64,000 bases of DNA. Origin: Acridotheres tristis (taxonomy: Eukaryota > Chordata > Aves > Passeriformes > Sturnidae). Below the pieces are notes generated by a model. The model did not search any database, was not told where the DNA came from, and worked only from the letters and a program-made list of their open reading frames with translations. The position numbers and the translations under genes were made by a program. How positions within the stretch are numbered: position 1 is the first letter of the stretch; every line of letters starts with the position of its first letter. The DNA is taken from contig CM072919.1 in the NCBI GenBank assembly GCA_037013685.1, positions 46,822,616-46,886,615 on the forward strand, read 5' to 3'. Shown piece by piece: positions 22,846-36,151 of this stretch.

Positions 22846-25800
22846 ATGGCTCTCCTCCTGTTGTCCCACAGCAGACCCATGCCAGCCCGGATGCTGGCAG
22901 GGCTCCCAAAAGAAAGGTCAACAGCCAGATACCTTTCTAGCAGTCAGCAGCATGTGCTCTGAGCATTTGACCTGAGGTGAAGTTTCATGAGTTCAGACAG
23001 TATACTCTGCTGAGGCCCTCGTGCAAATCAGAAGGCAGGGTTTGGCTTTTAAAATATATCCTTCAAAAGAATAGAATTCCTAACCGTTTTAATTTCTTAA
23101 TTTCACAACTTTCTCCCCTCTTCCCCTTCCTTTTTTTTGGGCCAGGATTTAACAAGCACACATTCCTTCAAGAATAAATGCCTGCCAAGCTTGATTTTTA
23201 GAATCCAAACCATTTTGAACAATCCAAGGGAAAGGACAGTAGAATCTGCACTGATGTTTTTTACCTTTTTTTTTTTTTTTAAAGCAGATAAACTTTTCCC
23301 ATACTGAGTTAATTCTAAAATAAATGGAATAAGTTTCCTTTAATTTATTGAAGTCATCCTCCCTGTCTTCATTATTCACAAGACTTAATTGTGAAATTCA
23401 TCCAGTAGTCACAGACTTCAGTTCTCTAAATGATCACAAAAGGAGACAAACATGTAAATAAACCTCATCACATTTTCAGAATAAATCTAAGTGGAAAGAT
23501 AACGCATTCTGTTGTGTAGCATTTGGCATATAAAAATAATATTAAAAGTGTAACAGAAATATCACTAATCACTATCACTACCACTAATTCAATGATTTTG
23601 TAGCATTATATATTTAATTTCAGTGAATTCTGATCTTTACAACCTTGCACAGAAGTGAAAAATGTGCACAGAGTATCTAGCAGTAGAAAAAAATTGGTTT
23701 TGGCAGTACAATAATAAAAATTATATTCATAATAGACTGTGAACTAAAAAACCCAACTAAAAAACCCAATAACAACAAAAAACCGAAGCAACACCCCCTC
23801 GCCCACACACTATTCCAGTAATTCCTAAGCAATACAGGCAAACTTGGAAAAATAGTGTGGAAACCTGTTTATATTGCATTCAATAAAGGTACTTTGCTAA
23901 GGTAGATAGCAAATAAAAAAGTATATTATGCAGAATGCAGGCAGCCCTAGTTCAGGCCTCATTTACCACACTGAATAGCTTGCTCATCAAGCTTGATACT
24001 TGCCCCATGTGTCTCTCAGAAATGTACACAACTTGTCAGACATTACTTTGCCTCACACGGACTCACTATTAGTACAATTTCAAATACTGTAACTGATTAA
24101 TCTTAGAACCACCGAACATCCAGGAAAATTTTAACATCCTTTCTACCAGTGGCTTCTCAGTTTCTTCTTCTTTTCACCGCTTCTTCATATTATCTTTTTT
24201 CAAATAAAAAATACACTTAATTTTCACTTATTCTCTGCATTAGGGGAAAGAATAGGTTCTTTCATTAGACATAGGACAAAACAACTATTCCATTCTTTTC
24301 TTCCATTTTTCTTCTTGTGTCCAATGGCCAGGGATGTTCAGATAAAATTTGCAATTCTGGATGCAGCTAGTGGTCTTATGATTCATGAAGACTAGGAAAC
24401 ACTCTTGGAAAATTCCCCTTGTTTCCTCAGCAAGACCATACTTCTGAGTTTGCTTGTTTAAACTCATTTGTTTCCTAGTTATCACCCATCAGCCAAAAAC
24501 AGGTAAACAGCTTTCAGCCCTAGATGATAAATGTTCACAACAGATTTGCATAGTAGTTTGTGTTTCCAATCTACCTTACCTCAGGACAGTATTCCAGAGT
24601 CTCCTAAGCACAAGCAACTATTTTGGAATTCAAACTCATGAGATTTACACGCATATCTCAGCATGGACACTTTGCAGAATTCCACAGCACTGAGCCTTTA
24701 ACATGCAAGCAAGGATCATGGCAGATTACTGAGCCCATGTTGTGAGATACAGTCATCATTTATCCTCTGATCTCTGCAGGATATAAATGACAACTCCTAC
24801 CAACAAGGAGTACACACAGCCAGTAGGAAAACTCAGAAGTCAACCAAAATGCCAAGTTCATCTTGAAGAGCACAGGAAGAGTGGGAGAAATAAGCAGTAC
24901 TTCTAGCCTTCTCTGTTATCTACGCTGCAGGGGATTTTTCAGTGGAAAAAGGTAGCTGAGGGTTTGGCTTGACAGGGAATTATTATCATGTGAATATGAA
25001 AGAAAAGCAAGCTGTTGGGAATCATGTTTCATTCCTTAAACTTAGTCACTTGTTTCCAGTAAAGTTTCTGAAAGAGGTTAACAACTTCTAATATATTAAA
25101 ATATTCACTTCTCTTAATGTAAACAACCCAAACCCCTGGTATTTATTTCTCCAGGCTCCAGTTTATAGAGGGACTTAGTTCTAGTCCCCCCTCCTCAAAG
25201 GTCTCAAGTAGATGTGTATTTGTGCTCAGCTAGAGCTAGAAGCCTTGCAAAAATCCATGCCAGAAAGAATAGCAACCTCCTGCCAAAGTTGCCTTTATCT
25301 GTAATTACCAAAGACTATCAAAGAGATTTTCAGAGGAGGACCTCATCAATTCCTGCCACTCTCAGCAGTCATCACAATTTGAATTGCTTTTCTTAAGAAA
25401 TAAGCTTGCACATAAATAAGCAACTATGAACCACGGGTGGGTTATTTTTGTGCATATGAATTTTGATGCAGCTGTTCACTACAGGGTTTGGAAGTTGAGG
25501 CAATGTTGAATAATCTCCACTATTTTATTTCACACCCCTTGATAGCCACTTTTATGGGACAGATTCTGGTTTCTGCACTGTACCTGTGAGATAAGTATGC
25601 TGTGGGTCTGTCTTTCCCCATGAGACCTTAGGGAGGCTGTGGATGGAGCCAGGCTGCACACACAGCCATAACACCCTCTTGCATCGCCCTTTCTTCACCC
25701 TGTTGCTCCCACCTCTTTCCCAAACGTGGCACAGTGTTATGACCCCCTGTCATCCTCAATGCAACAATTTCTGTGTTTCTGCTTCTCTGAGGAATAACCT

Positions 25801-26454
25801 GTCTCTTTTACCCTTTCCTTCTCCTGTAAAGGAAATGAGAAGGAAGGCCCTGAATGCCAAATTGTTATGAACAAGAAAGATGCATCAGGACTGTATCAAC
25901 TTTAAGGAGTTCACTTTTTGAAACTATTTTGTTGGGTCTGCTAAACTCATGTCTAAATCATTAAATCAACAATAATTTGCAAAGATTTAAAAATATTTTT
26001 CCATACGCTTTTGTTCACAAGCACTTTGCCTGCCACCGTGTGTTGTTGACATCCACTGGTATGGTTTGCCATGCATTTGTAGTAATCTTTTATTCTCTGT
26101 GTTTAGAAGACTGTGTCCTACAAGTTCCTGCATGTTGTTGAAATGTGAAACACCAGAAGAGTTACATAAATAGTTAACTTTGAGACAAGAAAAGTGGGCA
26201 TGGATGCACAAGCCAAATTTCCCTTGCAAGTTTAGTTACAGATCATACGAATATTCTTTCTTCTGCTGTCAAAAAAATAAACAACCAGGAGGTAAAATAC
26301 TAACTTCAGTCAGTACATGAAGAAAACCAGCAAGGTAAATAAAAATATGTGTACTGATCTGGGGCCACGAAAGGCCAACTTTTAAAATAAATAACGTTTT
26401 TCACAACCTTGGTATTAGACAATCAGCAATTCTGATGTAAATGATGTTATTATA

Positions 26455-26855
26455 CTTGGCATCAATGGCCCCATGTGCACTTTATGAAGCTCAACAAGGC
26501 CAAGCACAAGATCCTGCACGGGAGGAATCTCTGCTATAAATACAGAGTGGTGAATTGACCAAGAGCAGAGAAGGGCTTGGGGGTACTGGTGGATGAAAAA
26601 TTAAATATGAGCTGACTGTGTGCACTTGCAGTCCAGAAAGACAATTTTATCCTGGGCTGCATAAAGGGAAGCGCAGCCACCAGTCAAGAGAGATGATTCT
26701 CTCCCTCCACTAGGCTCTCATGAGACTCCATCTGGAATGTTGTGCTCAGGTCTGTGTCCCCAGCAACAGGCAGAACCTGAGCTGTGCAAGCAGATCCAAG
26801 TCACAAAAATAATTAGTGGAGTGAAACAGCTCTCCTGTGAAGAAAGACTGGGAAT
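26455..26855 (+). mobile_element. CR1 LINE fragment in opposite orientation (RT C-terminal part)
   Basis: Plus-strand translation gives CR1-like blocks MKLNKAKHKILH, EKGLGVLVDEKLN, then DNFILGCIKGSA, with intervening stops. The order is the standard one for the CR1 reverse transcriptase C-terminal region. It is truncated at both ends and is the clearest CR1 in the window lying antisense to ADAMTSL1. Confidence 0.88.
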
Positions 26856-27005
26856 GTGATGGTTACAGATGGGCTCACAAGGGGAAAGTCATGTTTAACT
26901 AAATTTCCTTATATAACAAGGCCAGCCATCTCATTGACTAGTAGGTGTATTTTTAATAGAATTTAGCAAAGTTTTAAATACAGTTTGCACACTATCATTC
27001 TGGTA
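26856..27005 (+). mobile_element. Decayed CR1 RT segment from further upstream in ORF2
   Basis: DGLTRGKSCLTKF (26865 on) followed by frameshifted FSKVLNTV (about 26958 on) resembles the CR1 motifs GFTRGKSCLTNL and YLDFSKAFDTV. In an intact element these lie N-terminal to the GVLVDEKLN block, yet here they follow it. This indicates two insertions or a rearrangement. Confidence 0.6.
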
Positions 27006-29938
27006 AATTTTTATTTCTAAGTTTTTCTTTTTGTCATTCTAAGTCACTGATTGTTGTTTTCTAAGTAACATCTGGCATTAAATAACACTCCCTAAACTCA
27101 GAAAAATATGACTGGCTAGTCCACTTAAAATAATAAAGATCCAATTTAAGAAAAAAATGGAAAATACAAAAGAAAACCTGTCATAATGCTTTCAGGATAC
27201 TGTTTATTTTGAGCAGTTAGTCTTATATATGTTTTCATCACTGCAGTATTTTTTATTTTCATAAGAATATTTTAAGAAGTGTATTTAGATTTGCACATAC
27301 AACATATGTTGCAGATATACAGAAAGCAATTACATTGTGAATTGTAAAATGTGAATGTTTTTCACTATGCAAGAAAGGCACAAAAGCAAAAATAAATTTT
27401 AAAAAAAGCCTTTCAGAAAAACAAGGATGAGACGTCTTGTCACAAGCCAATTGGAAAGAGCTACAGTACAAAATCTCACCTGTTGTGCTGTATTACAAAT
27501 ATACCATATAGACTGTAACACAGGCCCAAAAGTACTAACACCCCAAATCTGAACATTCTAGAAATTAGAGCAGAATCCAGGTTTTGCAGCTGGTCTTCAT
27601 AAAACAAACACACTGAACAGGATTCCATTCTTTGAGGAAGTTTGCACCAACATCTAAATCATGTGTGTTAGCTTACCTCCACTGAAATTTCTTATTTACA
27701 TTCTAATGCTTGGGTCTTTAGAGAATCACATCTTCAGTTTCTTAAAGGAATTAAGGCTTCCAAAACCCTACATCATGCAAAGGCCTGACTGATTGAATTC
27801 TTTTAAATTTGAGCCCAGGAACAGATTTATTGAATAGCCGAGAGCTCTTCCAGTGATCCTGGACATATGAACAGTATGTCATCTGAATGAGGGCTTCACA
27901 GACATTTTTGTTTGGTACTACTTCTCAACAGAGAGATACATTTATGGAGACCACATCCATCTCTCACCTGTATGTACAATGATGAGTGCTCTTCATTCTA
28001 CTACACACCAGTTTCTCACCCAAAACACCAATACATAACATCTCTAGATGTCAGTTCTAGCACGGGACTCCACAGGAAAACAACACTAGGAAAGCATTTT
28101 CTATAATTTTAGATATAATTTCAGTAAATCACTGAAGCCAGAAATTAGGACAGCCACCACAATGTGTCTAACTGGTTTTCTGAAGACCACCTGCAGTCAC
28201 TCCACAGATTACAATGCTGTTTAACATTGCATGAAATGTGCAGTTTCTTATACCACTGACATGTTGACTCAGATATGTTGCTTGCTGCTTCTGCCATTAG
28301 AAAGACACCTGTAGTCTCTCCCAAAAATTTGGAAAAGTTTTTCCATCAAATGAAATCAGAAAATGGTTTCAAACTTCTCATAATTACAGATTTCACTAAT
28401 CATGGTGTAAAGAGAATGATAAATTCCTTTTTAAAATGCTGCTAGGTGGCACTTAGCTAGAGGCACCCAAAAACTAAAGAAATTAAAAATTTCTTCCAGC
28501 TATTTGGTATCATACACTATATCATGGCGGATGTCCTTTACAGAGGAAACCATCTAGAATTATCAACTGAAGCAGAAAAAAACCCAGCAATTCAGGTATC
28601 CTGAAGGTCCTTATACATACTACACTAGTATACAGATACCGTTCTAAACAAGGGAATGAGAAATAGCCTCCTAAATGATTTGATAGTGCAGGTCACCTAA
28701 GAATTTTATTACATTGGCTGTACTTTGTATGAGTGATGCGATATTCTTCAAAAGAATGCCATTTATTTTTGGGGATGCATTCAACTTTGAAAGCATTTGT
28801 GCACAAATATTTAGCTCTTTATTCTGCAGACCTTAAACTAGAAAAGGGCTTATTCTCAAAGTCATAAAACTCCACAGTACTTAAAATTATTATTTTGACC
28901 AATATAGGAACATTTCATAAATGTTTAAAAGCCTAACCTGGCTTATTTAGTAGTGCCAGGATAGAGCAGACTGCATTTATGTCAATCATTACACAACAAT
29001 TACAGTAATATACGTCAGCTTCTATCTGGTAAAGAAGCAATTCCCAACCTACATAACAGCACCATTGTAATTTTCACTCAGAAATTTTAAAAGACTTTTT
29101 ATCAGAGTTAGGGGCTTTGATTCCTGGAGATTCTGAAGTTTTTCACATCTAAGGCAGATGACTCTCTGAATGCAGTCTGAAAATAAGGGTCAAAGACCCT
29201 GGGACTGCATTCTAAATTCATTTGTGAAGCAGCAACAGTAGTCAATATTTTGGCAGCAAAGTCGTATACAGACGAAACTTAAAACAATATTTTTTCAAAT
29301 ATCCAGTATTTGATGTATTCTGTTTTCAATGCCAGTCAGAAATGTTATTTATAGTTTCTTATTCTCTTATTAACTTTGAACTAACATGAATGACATGCAT
29401 CTATTCCATCATTGTCTGACAAACAGAAATTATTGGATGTTTGATTTGTAAATCAATAATATGTGTGATCAAAATTAGAAATAATTATTACTTAATGAAA
29501 AAAATATGATTTCTTTTAGGCCCTTTCTGTCTTATTAAAAATGCACATATCATAAAGTTGACCTAATTTTAGCTATTTTAGCTGGTTTATGAAACCTAAC
29601 CTTCAAAGGTATGTCTTGGTTGCTATTTTATGAACCAAGTCAAATGAGAATAAAGCAGAGAGTTATTTTTGCAGATCTATTGTTTTCACTCTGCAGAACG
29701 CAATGGCAATGGGCTGAACAACAAGCAGTGAATCACTTCAGCTAATTTAGCAGGCTGAGCTAGCAGAAAGGCAATTTCATATTTGTAGTTCACTTGCATT
29801 ACCAAAAGGCAGACATTAGGTGAAGAAAGAAAGGGAGATATTTCAAAAGGAGAGAAAAATATGTTCCAATAAGTAATACAGCCAGTATGAAGCACATGAA
29901 TAATGCTGGGATTAACCCTCTCGCATTTGTTCCATCTT

Positions 29939-29985
29939 TTTTTTTTTTTAATGTGTGCTTTTCTTTGTTTGTTTGTTTGTTTTGT
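29939..29985. repeat. Poly-T and (TTTG)n low-complexity
   Basis: A run of about 13 T (29939-29951), then TTTGTTTGTTTGTTTG at about 29966-29982. Confidence 0.85.
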
Positions 29986-31012
29986 CCTATTGATGTTTTT
30001 TAGTTTTGTTTTGACTTTTTAAAATCTTGGACAATTTTATACTGAGGGAAATTTGTCAGGAAAATGTTAATGTTGGCTTTCTTCTGCTACTATATATATA
30101 AAACCCTAATTCAGTGGTGGAGAACCTCCATTCTATTCAGAAATTTACACCTTATTTCCCTTATGATCTGAAATTTTGGCCCTTTAGCTCAGATTCTGTA
30201 ACCTTGGGACTCCCTAACTAGCTTAGCACTCTGCTGAACACTGAAACTATTCTCATGTTTTTTCATAAACAGAAGCAAGAATAACATGAAGGGTTTCTAA
30301 GCAGTTTGAAGAATAGACTATATATCTACTATGAGCAAAAATAATTTTCAAGTCTCTAGTACACGCTTATATTCTGCTACATGAAGCCTAACTTTAAAAG
30401 AAAGTGATAGTAATTTTGGAGGATGATAGGAAAAAAACCCACAATTATATTCTTGCCAAGCCTAGACAGAGTGAAATGGTATTGCTACCACTGTAGTACT
30501 TATCAATATGTAAAGTACAATTCCAGAAAAGAGAATATTTTTAGATCAGAATGGGTGAACAAATGAATAGAAGAATTTATAATTTGTTTTACAATTTGAA
30601 TCTGTACCTCAGTATAGGAAATAAATGCATATGAATTTCAGATATTTAATTTAGCTATTTACTTTTACTTTGAGTTTGCTTGAATCAATATAGACACTTA
30701 TTAAAACCTGTATGGAAGGTATTTCAGTTATTATCAATTGTTATGCTACATGACAAATGCCAGCAGTGCTGCACAATCAACAGATTGCAGATAAGAGTTG
30801 GATTCCAAGCAAGAGGGCAAAGTCCATATTGCAGTGCCTCTCTACTTGTATTTTCATAAGCCCTGTAGCCAAAGCAGCCAATAGCTAATAAAATTTGCTT
30901 CTCTATAGAAGCTCCAGTGCTGGTAGTTTGGCCCTCAAGAAAAACAGAAGTGGTCTATGGTTCTCCTTTATACAGGTTTTCATGAGTAGTGCTGCTTGGC
31001 AGTTAATGAAAA

Positions 31013-31050
31013 AAAACCAAACAAACAAATAAACAAACAAACAAAAAAAC
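31013..31050. repeat. (AAAC)n low-complexity repeat
   Basis: AAACAAACAAATAAACAAAC followed by more AAAC units and an A run. Simple-sequence DNA in intron 2. Confidence 0.85.
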
Positions 31051-34000
31051 AGGTAGGAAAACTGAAGGGCAAAACACTCTAGGATGATAAAATGACAAAA
31101 AATACTTACCCCTCCACCTAATATATACTTAGTCTGGAAGGTTTACTTTCAAGTGAGTTGAGGCAAAACCCAGTAACATTTAAAGGGTGTCTGTCCTTTT
31201 GTGTAAATAACAACAATATCAGAAGTTATAGAGTTAATGTGCATAAAGAGCATGAAAAGTGCAATCCTTTGAATTTTGGTACTTTAATTACTAAAACTTA
31301 ATTTTCCTGGGGTGTATTCTGCCCATGGAGTGACCCAATGCTTACTGCCAGCATGGGATACCAGGACATACATTTGACTTGGGCTGACAACTCTGTCTGC
31401 TTGTATTTATATGTATTTACATACGCCCTGACTGGCATATGTATTTATATCACTATCATAATGTCCTTAGCATAATCAGAACCAGTTGTTCTAATGAAAT
31501 GTACTGTTGAACAGCCACTACCCTGAAATTTTTGCTATTTAAAACACAAGAATACAGAATTTTTCACTAACACTTTCCATTCTTTCACCACAGCTGTGAA
31601 GGCCTAACACAAAACATGTTCCCAAAACAAACAACACAACCACGAACATATCTTTGGCAAATAAAAGCTAGAAAGAAAGCTGGTTTCCTTTATTTAGCTA
31701 TATATATTAATGGTGTTTAGGAATGGGCAATTAGTCTTTGTATTTCTTTAAAGCAGATGCACTAGGTTCTCTCTATTCATGTGATGGTCTGAAAGTCATC
31801 TCATACAGAACAAAAAGATACTAGGCATTATAAACATTCCTTCCAGGATGAGAAATATTTAGGATTAATTTTTTCCAATTTGTTCTAAATAGTTTTCATA
31901 TTCCAGAATAATCTAGTATCCTCCTTCAAGCTGCAGTGAAATAAAACACAACAAATACATGAGATAAACTGTACTGACCAAGAAATTGTCTCTCAGAGAC
32001 AGACATTTTGATCAAGCCTTGCCAGCTTTGAAGTTCTCTTGTGAACAGGCTTATTTGGAAACCTTTGATAAGTTTCTTTACCCTGCTCCTTCTCTGACTT
32101 AGCAGCTTAAAATGCTTGCTTAGCAGGAAAATTAATAATTTCAACCATTTACTTAATTAACGATTGCACACAGATCAGGAAAAATGAAAAACCATCACAA
32201 ATTTGATGGAGTGCTAATTCCAGGACAAATATTACTATTTATGATTTATTACTAGTGGCTGCCAAAAGCCACACATCTAATTAACTCCTTGCTTTCTATC
32301 CCGAAAATTGGAGGTTTCCATGTCTGAATGGGTCATAGTTTGTGCTTGGTTTCTTAAGGCAGGAAGCATTGCTTGTCTGCTGAAAAGAGTAGTAAGGTAG
32401 TGTATGAAACACAATTCCATGTGATTTATGAGGTTATTCCCTGTTCCACTGGTGGAGCTTCAGGGTCGTCCTGAATAGCACAATAATCAAAGAGAGTCCA
32501 GAATAAATGGTTTATACTCACATATTGGAGAAGACTATGACAACAACTACTACTATTTGTAACACTGAGATTCACCCTCTAGAACCTACAGAGACAGCTC
32601 TCATGAGGGAGGAGAGAAAGCAGAATCTATTTCTCAGATTCTCCAGATCTCCTGATATGTCTGGGTTCATGTTAACATTAAAGCAACATATTGAAGGTCA
32701 CTTATTTTTTTAAGTATGGAAAATGATATACTGTGATCAAAATTAAGTTTCTGTCTCTCAAATTTCAGATTTTGAGGTGAATTCAGAATCACAACCAGCC
32801 ATGAAACTAACAAGGTATTAGAATCTGGTCTCACGTTTAAAACTTGTTTGGTTTTTTTTTGGTTTTTTGGGTTTTTTTTTTTAATGCATGGGAATGGAAT
32901 AACAAAATACTGGTTTTCTACTTATTTCAGCAGTCACCTTTGCCTATCTTTTCTTCCAGCAGACTTTTGCACACAGTCAACTCAATAAATGGGGCTGCTA
33001 GGAGACTGTTCACAGATAAAGCTAAAATACACAATATCCTATTCTGGTGTTACGGTTCAATGCCTTATGCTGTTTCCGGTCTTCACTAAACAACAGCACA
33101 TATTAAAATGTCAGACAGAGGAAATTATTTGCACTGTTTGGCTGCTGTTTGTCATATTAACATCAGTTTTACAAGCACATGAATAAAAATATGAAAGAAA
33201 GTATGCAGGATGGAAAATTGCATTATATTTTTTTATCTTACAATATATAACGTATCAGAGATGGCAATAAGCCATAAAGTTTGGGTCTGGAGTTTCCCTT
33301 CATATCTTTTATCAGAAATCTCTTAATATTTATCACATATACCATGTTTACTGCAGGTAAATTTTTTCCTGAAGTAGATAGAAATATTTGCTAGAAATAT
33401 TTTGCTGGTAAAACTTACATAAAATACAGAGTGGAAAAGATGTCCATTGCAAGCTAGTAATTGGGTAGGAATAAAATCTCAGATGCCTGACTGGGTACCT
33501 AGAATTCACCCTTATACCAGACCATTTTATTTCTGTTTGTTGGGAGGGGCCTTGCTGGTATTGAAGACTTCCTACCTGAAATTTAATTTCTAAAATGGCC
33601 TTTGTAGAATTGTTACTCTTTCTTATATAGCTCGGGATGCCACATTTGATTAATGTGTTGCTTTTATAGTCAGTGTGGGTGATGCTATGGAGTACTAAAT
33701 GTGGTGAATTATCTGTATTCTGGTATGAGTACATGACAACTCTTACTGCTTATAGGGTGAAAGTGGAGGGAAGCTTCAGCTTCAGAAGATGGGAGCCTTT
33801 CAAGCTGTCTAGACCACTTTTTTATGTCCATGGGTTCTTGCTATATTTTAAAGGGTGTTGCCTTATCAAGCATGTCGGCTGCTTGTCCAAACAGAAAAAC
33901 AACCACCACCATAATTTTTTTGACACCGAGATGGAAATTTTGGTCAAGATTTAGTCAATGTAGGTCAAGACTCCCACTGGTTACTTCTTACGGTCTGACA

Positions 34001-34056
34001 CGTACGAGTAGGTTGAATTTTTCCACCGATAAAGTAAAAAACGTTCAGCCACCTAC

Positions 34057-34184
34057 TTGCTGCTCAGGCAGCGTCTCAGCGAGTAGGAGGCTCCTCCTCC
34101 ACAGGTGCGTGAGCATTCGCTCCACGAGCCCCAGGCATCCCACTGTGAGTCTCGGTCTTCCTCCGAGCGAGCTGTTCTGGAGCT
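34057..34184 (-). CDS. ADAMTSL1: ADAMTSL1 coding exon 2: first thrombospondin type-1 repeat
   Basis: Residues 20-61 plus two bases of codon 62. It begins SSRTARSEEDRD, then carries the TSR core WDAWGSWSECSRTCGGG. W34, W37 and W40 form the WxxWxxW C-mannosylation motif. C43-S-R-T46-C47-G-G-G matches the POFUT2 O-fucosylation consensus CxxT/SCxxG, with T46 the predicted acceptor. Punctin-1 is known to carry both modifications, needed for efficient secretion. The acceptor has a long pyrimidine tract ending CTCCTCAG. The donor is AGCAA|GTAGGT. A second GT lies 4 nt downstream, but using it would create AAG TAG, a stop, so only the first donor is compatible with the protein. Phase 0 in, phase 2 out (128 nt), so skipping this exon alone breaks the frame. 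Confidence 0.97.
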
Positions 34185-35317
34185 CTGAGGAGAGGGAAAA
34201 AGGAAAAAAAAATCATATAAAAACATTTAGGCATCATAATTACTGTTGCTAGTTTAACCTCTCTTTTTACTGGATATCATCCTGGTTATTGAAAGCACTG
34301 AATAAATTGAATAAATCTGTTCCTCTCTGGCATGCGCCTGCTGGTTGACAACCAGACCCTTAGTAGTGAATGGTGTATGAATTCACTTTCATCTTTTGAA
34401 TATCCTACTTTGTCTCAGTTTGAGGCTAGTGAGGACTGCTCTTAGACAGCTCTTTGAACAACAGACAAAGGATTTTTTCTGATTAAGAAATGGTGTATTA
34501 TAGACCTTGTGCTCTGAAGTTTTGCTGCTCTGTTAGAAGCTATGAAAAGGCATATATGAAAAGGTGCCTTCCAAAATGCTCCTAAGGAAAAAATTGAAAC
34601 ACAAAATAGTGAATCAATGTGCTAAAAAGGCATTCAGTATAATCACTTTCATGCACTTATCATAAAGAATTTGAACTATCATTGCTTCTCTGTCTAAAGA
34701 TCTATGAAACTTGCTGGACAAAGTTTCCCTAACTGTTTCATCCCTACTGTTTGCTAACTTTAAAAAGAAAATGCACATTCCCTGAAGAGCAGGAGTTACC
34801 AACATCAGGTGCAGACCTAGACAGTGCTACTGCTAATGCCAGTGGCTATGCTCAAATAACTTCATAGAGAAGCAGCACTGAAGGATTCAGCAATGCTCAC
34901 CTCTTTGAGGATTAAGTAATAAACGTACAGCAGTACCTGCCTCAAATAAAGCAGTCATACCAGTATTCAGCATTTCATTTTCATTCATGCAAATGCATCG
35001 CAGAAACATAGATTCGAAAGGACACAAATGATTTAACCATTTAGATAGAAGCTGTCCCCAGTGGACGATGTGGTTTTGCTGGAAAAACTGACTAACTTTG
35101 CAAAATTGCACCAGAAATGCCTGTGTCTGATGGAGATAGGCAGTGCTCTCCTTCAAAGCTTGACTTGTGCTGTGGGTCATGACCTAGCAGTTCTAACTGA
35201 CTTGAAATTAATGAGAAGGCAACAATGATATGAGGGAGACTTTAAAGGTACACCTTAAACGGAGACATTGGCAAGCATCACTGCTGGCCCATGTTACAGC
35301 AGTCAGCTTCAGCTTTC

Positions 35318-35895
35318 ATAGCATTGTAGAAGATACTGAGATGGAAGGTACCCATCAGAATCATCAAGTCCAACTCTTGGCTCTGCACAGGACACCCCAA
35401 TAGTCACACCATGTTCCTGAGAGCACTGTCCAAATACTTCTTGAACTCTGTCAGGGTGGTGCTGTGACCACTGCCCTAGGAAACCTGTTAGAGTGTTCAA
35501 CTAAACTCTCAGTGAAAACCTTTTCTTGATATCCAGCCCAAACCTCCTCCTGACTCAGCTTCAGGCCATTTCTCAGGTCCTGTCAGTGGTCATCACAGAG
35601 CAGAGATCAGTGCCTGCCCCTCCTCTTCCCCTCACGAGAAAATTGTAACAGCAGTGAGGTCTGTCCTTAGTGTCCTCTTCTCCAGGCTGAACAGATCAAG
35701 TGACCTCAGCTGCTCCTCGTACACCTTCCCCTCAACGCCTTTCATTGTCTTTGTTGTCGTCTTTTGAAACTTTCTAATAATTTATTGTCTTATATTGTGG
35801 CACCCAAAAACTGCCCCCAGCACTGGAGGTGAGGCTGCCCCAGCTCAGAGCACAGCAGGACAATCCCCTCCCTTGCCTGGCTGTGATGCTGTGCC
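35318..35895 (-). mobile_element. CR1 LINE 3' fragment
   Basis: Antisense CR1 3' end: CATAGCATTGTAGAAGATAC and GGAAGGTACCCATCAGAATC, then the 3' UTR with TCCTGAGAGCACTGTCCAAA, then the coding C-terminus (TCCTCTTCTCCAGGCTGAAC; CTGCTCCTCGTACACCTTCC). It belongs to the same subfamily as the copy at 8440-9155. Its right end, 35813-35895, is identical to 8904-8986, and the match stops abruptly at 35895, the 5' truncation point. Oriented with ADAMTSL1. Confidence 0.92.
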
Positions 35896-36151
35896 ATCAA
35901 CCAGGACCTCCTGATTGCTGGCAACACTAAAGATTTATTTGAGACAAAGGGGTAACTCAACACTGAAATAATTTTACCTTCAGTGAAGCTGAGCAGTAGT
36001 AATGAAATATGGTGAAATATACCAGGCTTGCATATTGTTATTCATGAGTAAAAAAGAGAATTAATTCAGTCTGTGAGAGATAATATGGGGTCTGTCTAAT
36101 GAGTGTGTAACAATTATTTGACACATTCATTTTATCTTACCTTTATTAAAA

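Larger units (their letters stand above)
21973..34056 (-). other. ADAMTSL1: ADAMTSL1 intron 2 (about 12.1 kb)
   Basis: Bounded by donor GTAGGT (34056) and acceptor GACACAG (21973). Contents: a CR1 fragment at 22436-22680, a GC-rich hairpin at 22816-22845, a two-part CR1 block in reverse orientation at 26455-27005, T-rich runs at 23265-23280 and 32851-32882, a TTTG repeat near 29965-29983 and an AAAC repeat at 31015-31050. Nothing else is identifiable; 27.0-29.9 kb and 31.1-32.8 kb look like unique intronic DNA. Confidence 0.9.

Noticed and set aside
33824..34252. 142-codon plus-strand open frame
   Set aside because: Antisense shadow of ADAMTSL1 exon 2.
34990..35060. Possible CR1 tail (AGAAACATAGATTCGAAAGGACA)
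   Set aside because: Only a loose resemblance to the CR1 terminal motif, and no CR1 body follows.
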